Below are positions 5,155-10,953 of a DNA stretch of 13,800 bases, in pieces. Every line of letters begins with the position of its first letter. Within the stretch, counting starts at the first letter, position 1. The notes beneath the pieces are model-generated. The model worked only from the letters and a program-made list of their open reading frames with translations. It did not search any database and was not told the DNA's origin. Source of the stretch: an uncultured Bacilli bacterium (lineage in GTDB: Bacteria > Bacillota_I > Bacilli_A > RF39 > UBA660); NCBI GenBank assembly GCA_934090795.1, contig CAKOJQ010000018.1, positions 1 to 13,800 on the forward strand, read 5' to 3'. The position numbers were made by a program, and so were the translations under genes.

Positions 5155-5523
5155 ATGATTAAAATAGAAGAATTAATAATAAAAAAATGTGAAAAATGTG
5201 GAAACACAGTAAGAGTTTTAAATAATACTAATACTATAACTTGTTGTGGAGAAGAAATGAAAGTATTAGAACCACTTTATGAAGAAAACAATGTCCATGT
5301 TCCTAATGCGATAAAAAAAGATCGTTCACTTTATATAACAATGGATCATGTTATGGAAGAAGACCACTATATATCTAAAATATATATCTTAAGATATAAT
5401 GAAGTAATTGAATATAACTTTACTCCAGAAGATGAAATCGCCTTTGCATTTCCTTATAGCGAAGAAATTAAAGTTTATGCTTTATGCAATAAACATGGCT
5501 TATGGGAAGGCAAAATAAAGTAA
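5155..5523 (+). CDS. dfx: Superoxide reductase, desulfoferrodoxin type (122 aa)
   Basis: Reduces superoxide to hydrogen peroxide at a His4-Cys iron site in the cytoplasm. An N-terminal desulforedoxin-like Fe(Cys)4 centre is seen as CEKC (12-15) and CC (30-31). The catalytic domain has VHVP (His48), DHVMEEDHYI (His65, His71) and CNKHGLW (Cys111, His114), so all five iron ligands of the family are present. The usual Glu-Lys before the first ligand His (EKHVP in characterised enzymes) is replaced by Asn46-Val47. Length and order fit the two-iron desulfoferrodoxin class. The start is ATG 5155, with AAAGG directly before it at almost no spacing. The start may be read from a near-leaderless message. 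The stop overlaps the mscL start by one base (TAATG), so the two are co-transcribed and translationally coupled. Confidence 0.9.
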   Translation: MIKIEELIIKKCEKCGNTVRVLNNTNTITCCGEEMKVLEPLYEENNVHVPNAIKKDRSLYITMDHVMEEDHYISKIYILRYNEVIEYNFTPEDEIAFAFPYSEEIKVYALCNKHGLWEGKIK

Positions 5524-5957
5524 TGGAAAAAGACATTAGAAAAGCAACTGAAAAATTAGCTAAATCAAATAAAAAATTTATCAAAGAATTTAAAGAATTT
5601 ATATCCCGTGGTAATGTAGTTGATTTAGCAGTAGGTGTTGTAATTGGTGGATCATTTAGTAAAATAGTTTCATCCTTAGTTAATGACATAATTATGCCAT
5701 TAGTAGGAATTATTATTGGTGGAATTAACTTTACCAGTTTATCAATTAAATTTAAAGATGCTACTATTAATTATGGAAACTTTATTCAAACAGTTATTGA
5801 TTTCCTTATCGTAGCATGGTGTATATTTGTAGCTATTAAATTAATAAATAGTTTCCAAAGAAAGAAAAAAGAAGAAGATAAAAAAGATGAACCACCTAAA
5901 AAAGATGAACAAATACTTCTTTTAGAAGAAATTCGTGATTTATTAAAAAATAAATAG
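5523..5957 (+). CDS. mscL: Large-conductance mechanosensitive channel MscL (144 aa)
   Basis: Homopentameric membrane channel that opens under high membrane tension to release solutes during hypo-osmotic shock. After a 21-residue charged N-terminus comes the signature FKEFISRGNVVDLAVGVVIG (about 24-43) that forms the amphipathic helix and TM1, then NDIIMPLVGIIIGG. The periplasmic loop is short. TM2 lies about 91-111 (TVIDFLIVAWCIFVAIKL). A charged linker rich in Lys and Glu leads into a C-terminal coiled coil (LLLEEIRDLLKNK). Length is normal. The start is ATG 5523, sharing a base with the preceding stop. The SD is a GGAAGG inside the upstream gene. A longer in-frame start at 5502 would overlap more and is less likely. 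Pairing with a superoxide reductase suggests a small stress operon (inference). Confidence 0.95.
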   Translation: MEKDIRKATEKLAKSNKKFIKEFKEFISRGNVVDLAVGVVIGGSFSKIVSSLVNDIIMPLVGIIIGGINFTSLSIKFKDATINYGNFIQTVIDFLIVAWCIFVAIKLINSFQRKKKEEDKKDEPPKKDEQILLLEEIRDLLKNK

Positions 5958-6083
5958 GCCATCATAATATTCAAATAAATTTATTTCGAATACCATATAT
6001 TAGAGTTTATGATAATAATCTTTCTTCTTTCTAACCTTTCTTTATTCTTGTTTTACCCTTAAATATCTTAGACTCACATAGGT

Positions 6084-6112
6084 AAGGACTACATAAATGT
6101 TAGTCCTTTTAT
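6084..6112 (+). terminator. Terminator of the superoxide reductase-mscL operon
   Basis: AAGGACTACAT pairs with ATGTTAGTCCTT (one bulged T) across a two-base loop, followed by TTATT. It lies about 125 bases after the mscL stop. The gap 5958-6083 is a pyrimidine-rich stretch in which I see no gene. Confidence 0.75.
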
Positions 6113-6126
6113 TAATGTTAAAATTG

Positions 6127-6135
6127 TGCTAAAAT
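6127..6135 (+). promoter_or_regulatory. Extended -10 promoter at a predicted leaderless start
   Basis: TG-C-TAAAAT (6127-6135) predicts a transcript start at 6142-6143, exactly at the GTG that opens the acyltransferase frame. No SD precedes either that GTG or the ATG at 6155. Confidence 0.5.
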
Positions 6136-6142
6136 ATTTTAT

Positions 6143-6724
6143 GTGATAAATAAGATGATATTATATAAAATATTAAGACCAATAGTCTATTTAATTTTTA
6201 AAATTGTTTATAAACCAGTTATTATTAACAAAGAAAATATTCCCAAACAAGGAAGATGTATACTAGCAGGTACTCACACTAATAACTTAGATTTTATAAC
6301 AGTTGGAATGGGTACTAAAAGGTCTGTAAGATATGTTGCAAAAGATGAATTAATGAAAGGAATAAAAAAATACTTCTTTAAAGCCGTTGGAATAATTCCT
6401 GTAAACCGTCGTATTCATGATAAATCAGTTATTCCTACTTGTGTTAATATACTAAATAAAGAGCAAATAGTAGGTATTTTCCCAGAAGGAACTATAAATC
6501 GTACTAAAGATATAATAATGCCATTTAAAAAAGGTGCAGTAGTAATGTCAATTAGAGCAAAATCTAAAATAGTTCCCTTTGCCATTAATGGAATGTATAA
6601 AAGAGGTAAATTAAAAATAATATTTGGTGAAGCATATTATCCCCAAACTGAAGATATTGAAAAAGAAACGAAAGTTTTAGAGGATAAAATAATAGATTTA
6701 ATTAAGAAAGTAAGTGATAAATAA
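6143..6724 (+). CDS. plsC: 1-acyl-sn-glycerol-3-phosphate acyltransferase, PlsC family (193 aa)
   Basis: LPLAT/PlsC fold enzyme that transfers an acyl chain to lysophosphatidic acid to make phosphatidic acid at the inner face of the membrane. A hydrophobic N-terminal helix (about 5-25) lies before motif I, here THTNNLD (His45, Asp50, with Thr in place of the usual Asn). GIIPVNRR (83-90) is motif II, FPEGT (113-117) motif III and IVPFAING (143-150) motif IV. The length is short-normal. It is the first gene of a three-gene operon. The stop TAA is followed directly by the ATG of the acyl-CoA synthetase. Start: GTG 6143 is used because the predicted transcript begins there. ATG 6155 is the alternative, and no SD supports either. 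Confidence 0.88.
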   Translation: MINKMILYKILRPIVYLIFKIVYKPVIINKENIPKQGRCILAGTHTNNLDFITVGMGTKRSVRYVAKDELMKGIKKYFFKAVGIIPVNRRIHDKSVIPTCVNILNKEQIVGIFPEGTINRTKDIIMPFKKGAVVMSIRAKSKIVPFAINGMYKRGKLKIIFGEAYYPQTEDIEKETKVLEDKIIDLIKKVSDK

Positions 6725-8485
6725 ATGAATTATTTAAAAAAGATATTTAATAAAGAAAAATCCATTGAATTAAAAAAGGGAGATGACTCTACTAACCATT
6801 TAGAATATCCAACAGAATCAATGATAAATGAAGTAGAAAAGATAGTTAAAGATTACCCCTATAATTATGCTTTAGAATACTATGGAAATAATATAACATA
6901 TAAGAAATTTTATGAACTTATTAACAAATGTGCTAAAAGTTTAAAAATGATAGGTGTTGCCCCAAAAGATAAAGTAACAATTTGTATGCCTAATATGCCA
7001 GAAGCAATTATTATGTTTTATGCTGTAAATTTAATTGGCGCTGTTGCATCTATGATTCATCCACTAGCAAGTGTTAATGAAGTAGAATATTATATTGATG
7101 CTGCCCAAAGTAAATATATTTTAACAGTTGATTTATTTGCCGAAAAAGTAATAGAAGCAGCACGAAAAGCAGGTGCTAAAAAAATAATTATTTCAAATAC
7201 AACTGATGGAATGTCATTTACTTATCGTAACTTAATTAATATTTATACTGATGTAACAAATTATATTAATAAAAAAGAAAAATTAAAATTAAATGATGAA
7301 GATCTGCTTTCATGGAAATCATTTATGACTTTAGGAGAATCATATTTTGGCGAATATATTTATCCAGTTAAAGCAAAAGATGAAGCAGTTATTCTATATT
7401 CCGGAGGAACAACTGGTAAACCAAAAGGAGTTCGTTTATCTAATTTAGGATTTAACGCTATTGCTAAACAATGCTCTAATCAAACTGGTGCTAGAACAGG
7501 TGATTCAGCCTTAGTAATTTTACCCATATTCCATGGTTTTGGACTAGCAGTTAGTGTACATACTCCATTAATTAACGGACTTCGTTGCGTACTTGTTCCT
7601 AAATTTAAACAAAGTGATTTTATAAGATTAATAAAAAAATATAAGCCAGCATTTCTAATAGGTGTGCCAGCAATGTTTGAAGCATTAACTCATAACGAAG
7701 ATAAATCAAACTATTTAAAATGCGTTAAAAACGCTATCTGTGGTGGAGATATTTTAACTAAAGAATTAAATGATAAAGTTAATAATTATTTTAAAGAACA
7801 TGGATCTATTGCTGAAATAAGACTAGGTTATGGATTAACAGAATCAACTGCAGCATGCTCATTAACACCAAGATTCTTCTTTAAAGAAAATTGTGTAGGT
7901 AAAGCATTAGCTGATATGAATATCGTTATTTGTAAAGAAGGAACAACTAAAGAACTCAGAAATAATAAAGTTGGAGAAATATGTGTTAATGGTCCATCAG
8001 TCATGTTAGGTTATTTAAACGAAGAAGAAGAAACTAAAAACACCTTAAAAATGCATGAAGATGGTAAATTATATTTACATACAGGAGACTTGGGATACAT
8101 AGATAAAGATGGATATATCTTCTTTAAATCAAGATTAAAAAGAATGATCGTTACTAATGGCTATAATGTTTATCCATCAGTTATGGAAAAAATAATTAGA
8201 GAACATCCTGCTATAGAAGATGTCGTAGTTGTTGGAATACCTCATCCATATAAAAAACAAGTTCCAATAGCTAATATCGTTTTAAAAGATAATTATAATG
8301 AAAGTGCCGAATTAACAGATGATATTAAAAAATTCTGTGAAAAATCTATTGCTAAATATTCGATGCCTTATCGTTATAATTATATTAAGAGTGTACCTAA
8401 AACCTTAATAGGTAAAGTTAACTTTAAAAAATTAGAAGAAGAATGCACTAGAAAGTATGGTAAAAAAGATGAAAGAACCTCATAA
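6725..8485 (+). CDS. Long-chain acyl-CoA (or acyl-ACP) synthetase, AMP-binding family (586 aa)
   Basis: Activates a free fatty acid with ATP to an acyl-adenylate, then to a thioester. Motifs in order: P-loop YSGGTTGKPKGVRL (225-238), ICGGDILT, YGLTES (369-374), the FACS signature region DGKLYLHTGDLGYIDKDGY (446-464) with TGD at 453-455, SRLKRMIVTNGYNVYP (469-484), and the C-terminal catalytic Lys564 in LIGKVN. Length is normal for the family. Whether CoA or ACP is the acceptor, and the chain length, cannot be read. The start abuts the preceding stop (TAAATG) without a clear SD, suggesting coupled re-initiation. The 3' end overlaps the next acyltransferase gene. Between two PlsC-type genes, the likely role is feeding activated fatty acids into glycerolipid synthesis (inference). 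Confidence 0.92.
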   Translation: MNYLKKIFNKEKSIELKKGDDSTNHLEYPTESMINEVEKIVKDYPYNYALEYYGNNITYKKFYELINKCAKSLKMIGVAPKDKVTICMPNMPEAIIMFYAVNLIGAVASMIHPLASVNEVEYYIDAAQSKYILTVDLFAEKVIEAARKAGAKKIIISNTTDGMSFTYRNLINIYTDVTNYINKKEKLKLNDEDLLSWKSFMTLGESYFGEYIYPVKAKDEAVILYSGGTTGKPKGVRLSNLGFNAIAKQCSNQTGARTGDSALVILPIFHGFGLAVSVHTPLINGLRCVLVPKFKQSDFIRLIKKYKPAFLIGVPAMFEALTHNEDKSNYLKCVKNAICGGDILTKELNDKVNNYFKEHGSIAEIRLGYGLTESTAACSLTPRFFFKENCVGKALADMNIVICKEGTTKELRNNKVGEICVNGPSVMLGYLNEEEETKNTLKMHEDGKLYLHTGDLGYIDKDGYIFFKSRLKRMIVTNGYNVYPSVMEKIIREHPAIEDVVVVGIPHPYKKQVPIANIVLKDNYNESAELTDDIKKFCEKSIAKYSMPYRYNYIKSVPKTLIGKVNFKKLEEECTRKYGKKDERTS

Positions 8486-9320
8486 AATAGGATATAAAAT
8501 ATTATTAACAATTTTAAAACCAATATATAAATTATATTATCATCCAAGAATTATTAATAAAGAAGTAATTCCAAATGAAGGACCAGTTATAATTTGTTCT
8601 AATCACCTTCATTTATTTGATCAAAATACTGCACTTTTATCTACTAAAAGAATGATCCATTACATGGCTAAAAAAGAACATTTAGATGGAAAATTTGGAT
8701 GGTTCTTTAAAACAGTTGGCTGTATCAGAGTAGATAGAGAAATACATGATGAAACCGCTAAAAGTGAAGCAATAAACTTACTTAAAAATGGATACATTGT
8801 TGGATTATTTCCAGAAGGAACAAGAAATCAAGTATTTGGTAAAGAAGAAATAAACAAAAAATTATATGAATTATACCAAGATGAATTAAGTTATAAAGAA
8901 TTTATTAAAACACTAAAGAATAATCAAGTATGTATATCTGAATTAAATCTATTAGATAAACTATTAAATGAAAAACGTATTAACTTAAAAGAATATAAAG
9001 AAAATGCTTTAAATATATATCCATATTTGGAACAACTACTTGAAAATAATACCATAACTAAAGAGGAGTATGCATCATCTCAGTTATTACCAATTAAATT
9101 TGGAGCAGTATCACTAGCTGCCAAAACAGGAGCTAAAATTGTTCCATGTGCCGTTACTGGTAAATATACTTTTAAAGATAATCATTTAAATTTAAGATTT
9201 GGTACTCCATTTAAAGTGGAAAATATTACTGATTTAGAAGAATATCGCAAAAAATTAGAAGAAGAAATAATCAATTTAAAATTAGAAGGATTAGAAGATA
9301 TTAAAAATAATAGAATATAA
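8457..9320 (+). CDS. PlsC-family acyltransferase with an 85-residue helical insertion (287 aa)
   Basis: Paralogue of the enzyme at 6143-6724, with the same KP-(V/I)-Y and INKE-(N/V)-IP N-terminal region. Motif I is NHLHLFD (His50, Asp55), motif II GCIRVDRE (88-95), motif III FPEGTRN (118-124) and motif IV IVPCAVTG (228-235). Between motifs III and IV, where the paralogue has about 12 residues, there is a charged helical insertion (about 125-209). It contains two similar hairpins, LLDKLLNEKRINLKEYKE (165-182) and LEQLLENNTITKEEYAS (191-207), that resemble SHOCT-type helical hairpins. The first could instead be a G3P or other acyltransferase activity, giving the operon two successive acylations (inference). 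The frame overlaps the synthetase by 29 bases. ATG 8469 is an alternative start. No clear SD is seen for either. The terminator overlaps the stop. Confidence 0.88.
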   Translation: MVKKMKEPHKIGYKILLTILKPIYKLYYHPRIINKEVIPNEGPVIICSNHLHLFDQNTALLSTKRMIHYMAKKEHLDGKFGWFFKTVGCIRVDREIHDETAKSEAINLLKNGYIVGLFPEGTRNQVFGKEEINKKLYELYQDELSYKEFIKTLKNNQVCISELNLLDKLLNEKRINLKEYKENALNIYPYLEQLLENNTITKEEYASSQLLPIKFGAVSLAAKTGAKIVPCAVTGKYTFKDNHLNLRFGTPFKVENITDLEEYRKKLEEEIINLKLEGLEDIKNNRI

Positions 9321-9332
9321 TATCTTCTTTTT
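9294..9332 (+). terminator. Terminator of the lipid operon
   Basis: GAAGATATT (9294-9302) pairs with AATATCTTC (9319-9327), nine pairs across a 16-base A-rich loop, followed by TTTTT. The stem begins inside the last codons and includes the stop. Confidence 0.75.
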
Positions 9333-9376
9333 CTATATTACTAATTAATAAGGTAAAGATAGAAACAAAAAAATGT

Positions 9377-9405
9377 TTGCATTTTCTCTTTTTTTATGCT
9401 ATAAT
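9377..9405 (+). promoter_or_regulatory. Promoter of the VPKTG surface protein gene
   Basis: TTGCAT (9377-9382), 17 bp, then TATAAT (9400-9405) preceded by TGC (extended -10). The start is predicted near 9412. AGAGGG (about 9424-9429) is the SD for the ATG at 9438. Confidence 0.85.
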
Positions 9406-9437
9406 ATAAACCGTAATCAAAGAAAGAGGGTTTTAAA

Positions 9438-10313
9438 ATGAAATTTAAAGAAATTAAAAAAGAAACAAAAAGAAGAATTTATGCTTTAGCACTTGCTGCA
9501 ATTATGGTAGTGTTACCAAAAACAAGAGCTTATGCTGAAGATATTAATATGAGCGAAACAATTGATATTGATCAAGCAATCGGTGATTTAGTTCCTCCGG
9601 ATCCAACTCCAACACCTACTCCAGAACCAACACCTGCACCAACTACTGAACCAACAAAACCAACTAATCCAACAAAACCAAGTGAACCAACATCACCAAG
9701 CAAACCTACTGATCCAACAGTTCCTACAACTGAACCAACACATCCATCAGAGACAACAACTCCTACAAAACCAACAACAAATAATAATAATAATAATGGA
9801 AATCAAAATAATAATTCAAAATGTAACCATAAATATAATGATGTTGCTGATGATGTCATCAATCAGGTAGCCCCTTCTTGTACAAAAGGCGGTTCATATG
9901 ATGAATTATATTATTGTACAGAATGTGGTGAAACTAAAATAATTCATTATACAATTGAAGCTCCAGGACATAAATGGGGACCAGAACATCGTGAAAACGA
10001 AAATGAACTTGGTTATGATTTAGTAAGAGAATGTACAAATAAAGGTTGCCATGAGGAGTGGAGAATATACATTCCTAAAACTCCTACAGAACCAACAAAA
10101 CCAACTGAACCAACAAACCCAGATGTTCCAAAAACAGGAGATGATTTTCCTCTTGAATTAATGGAAGCTGTTTGTGGAATAAGTGCTTTAGGGTTACCAA
10201 TTGCTTCTTATCAATTATATAAAGTTTTAGAAGAAGAAAAGAAACAAAAAAAGCAAGCATCCGCAACCTATGTTGAAAACGAATATAAAGGAAAATATCT
10301 TATTAAAAGATAA
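9438..10313 (+). CDS. Pro/Thr-rich surface protein with VPKTG sorting motif (291 aa)
   Basis: Probably exported and attached to the wall by sortase. A signal peptide (about 1-33) has a basic start, a hydrophobic core (ALALAAIMVV) and a likely cut near AYA. Residues 53-113 are a PT/EPTKPT low-complexity stalk, then a run of Asn. A compact domain at 129-205 carries CNHKY, CTKGGSYDELYYCTECGE and a GHKW segment. This Cys/His pattern recurs in surface proteins of gut Firmicutes and may bind metal (C129, H131, C148, C160, C163, H178, C199, C204). A second short EPTKPT stalk leads to VPKTGDD (230-236), a moderately hydrophobic stretch (about 241-262) and a basic tail. The tail is unusual: about 30 residues follow the hydrophobic stretch, far more than a normal sorting signal. 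Its own promoter and a terminator flank it. No sortase gene is in the window. Confidence 0.85.
   Translation: MKFKEIKKETKRRIYALALAAIMVVLPKTRAYAEDINMSETIDIDQAIGDLVPPDPTPTPTPEPTPAPTTEPTKPTNPTKPSEPTSPSKPTDPTVPTTEPTHPSETTTPTKPTTNNNNNNGNQNNNSKCNHKYNDVADDVINQVAPSCTKGGSYDELYYCTECGETKIIHYTIEAPGHKWGPEHRENENELGYDLVRECTNKGCHEEWRIYIPKTPTEPTKPTEPTNPDVPKTGDDFPLELMEAVCGISALGLPIASYQLYKVLEEEKKQKKQASATYVENEYKGKYLIKR
9597..9778 (+). repeat. Degenerate CCAACA/ACTGAACC low-complexity repeat (Pro-Thr stalk)
   Basis: Within the surface protein gene the DNA is a run of imperfect 6-12-base units encoding PT, EPT and KPT. A shorter block lies at 10081-10125 before the sorting motif. Such tracts change length easily by slippage. 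Confidence 0.75.
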
Positions 10314-10333
10314 CCTAAAATAAAAATATACAT

Positions 10334-10364
10334 AAAATACACTAGAAAGGATAGTGTATTTTTT
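10334..10364 (+). terminator. Terminator hairpin carrying an SD in its loop, just before the next gene
   Basis: AATACACTA (10336-10344) pairs perfectly with TAGTGTATT (10352-10360), extendable by two A-T pairs. The seven-base loop is GAAAGGA, followed by TTTT and then at once the ATG at 10365. The element is a good terminator for the surface protein gene. The only SD-like bases for the following gene (AAAGGA) lie in its loop, about 13 bases before the ATG. Confidence 0.75.
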
Positions 10365-10622
10365 ATGAAAGAAAAAAGATGTGTTGACGATTACATGATG
10401 AATGATCAAATGATGAATCCTGATATGCAAGCACCAATTTATGAGTGTCCATGTGAAAGAGTGTGTCATCGTGAAATCTGTCACGAGGTTAAACATGTAA
10501 AACCAATTCACACTAGAATTATAAACCATCACATATATCATCATACTTGTACACCATGTTTTACTTGTTCAGAAGAAGATGAAATATGTAACATATATGA
10601 TGATAGTTGTAAATGTAGATAA
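10365..10622 (+). CDS. CotD-like His/Cys-rich spore coat-type protein (85 aa)
   Basis: Small His- and Cys-rich protein. A Met/Asp-rich start is followed by MQAPIYECPCERVCHREICH (21-40). The central block HVKPIHTRIINHHIYHH (44-60) resembles the PHIHPxHTTxVNH pattern of Bacillus CotD coat proteins. The C-terminal part is TCTPCFTCSEEDEICN with a final CKCR. About ten Cys and ten His suggest cross-linking or metal binding. The family match is by eye and moderate. It is not proof that the organism sporulates. No promoter is evident between it and the upstream terminator. Expression would need readthrough or initiation within the 10314-10364 gap. The SD sits in the terminator loop. No strong terminator follows before rpoZ. 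Confidence 0.7.
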   Translation: MKEKRCVDDYMMNDQMMNPDMQAPIYECPCERVCHREICHEVKHVKPIHTRIINHHIYHHTCTPCFTCSEEDEICNIYDDSCKCR

Positions 10623-10712
10623 GAGATTGTAAAATAAGTGTACATTTATACATCAAAATATATTTTTTAATTAATAAATGTAGTATATTTATAACATAGA
10701 GGAGAGATAAAT

Positions 10713-10907
10713 ATGCTATATCCGTCAATTGATAAAATACTAAATTATGTTGATTCAAAATATAAATTAGTTCATATCGTTGCTAAAAGAAGTATCCAAA
10801 TGAAAGAAACTGGACACTACCAACTTCCAATTAACGAATACCATAACAAAAAAGAGTTGGGTAGAGCACTAGAGGAAGTCGACAAAGGTTTAATTAAATA
10901 TAATTAA
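10713..10907 (+). CDS. rpoZ: RNA polymerase omega subunit (64 aa)
   Basis: Small subunit that binds the C-terminal part of beta-prime and helps assemble RNA polymerase. The N-terminal MLYPSIDKILNYVDSKYKLV and following IVAKRSIQM match the omega signature (P-S-[IL]-D, KY-LV, AKR). Length is normal for Firmicutes omega. The strong SD AGGAG lies about ten bases before the ATG. In many Firmicutes rpoZ follows gmk. Here it stands between a coat-like gene and a convergent surface protein gene, with no gmk in sight. A possible TGTAGTATATT extended -10 lies about 35 bases upstream of the ATG. The gap 10623-10712 holds nothing else I can name. Confidence 0.93.
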   Translation: MLYPSIDKILNYVDSKYKLVHIVAKRSIQMKETGHYQLPINEYHNKKELGRALEEVDKGLIKYN

Positions 10908-10927
10908 ATCTTTTTTTAATTGCAAGA

Positions 10928-10953
10928 AAAAATAGGAATTTAATTCCTATTTT
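10928..10953. terminator. Bidirectional terminator between rpoZ and the minus-strand gene
   Basis: AAATAGGAATT and AATTCCTATTT form a nearly perfect AT-rich palindrome. On the minus strand it is followed by TTTTTT and on the plus strand by TTTT. The TAG stop of the minus-strand gene lies inside the stem. Confidence 0.75.

Noticed and set aside
5468..5974. Minus-strand open frames opposite mscL
   Set aside because: Lie across clear superoxide reductase and MscL coding sequence. No SD or promoter.
5969..5991. Near-palindrome ATTCAAATAAA/TTTATTTCGAAT after mscL
   Set aside because: All A-T arms with almost no loop and no T-tract. The GC-containing hairpin at 6084-6112 is the better terminator. 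An operator cannot be excluded but nothing supports one.
9682..10544. Open frames overlapping the surface protein and CotD-like genes on both strands
   Set aside because: They arise from the Pro/Thr repeat and His-rich codons read in other frames. No start signals.
10644..10680. Inverted repeat ACATTTAT/ATAAATGT before rpoZ
   Set aside because: Loop of about 26 bases, all A-T arms and no clear function. Likely composition-driven.
10561..10758. Minus-strand 65-codon frame between the coat-like gene and rpoZ
   Set aside because: Overlaps both genes and has no SD. The AT-rich gap explains the open frame.
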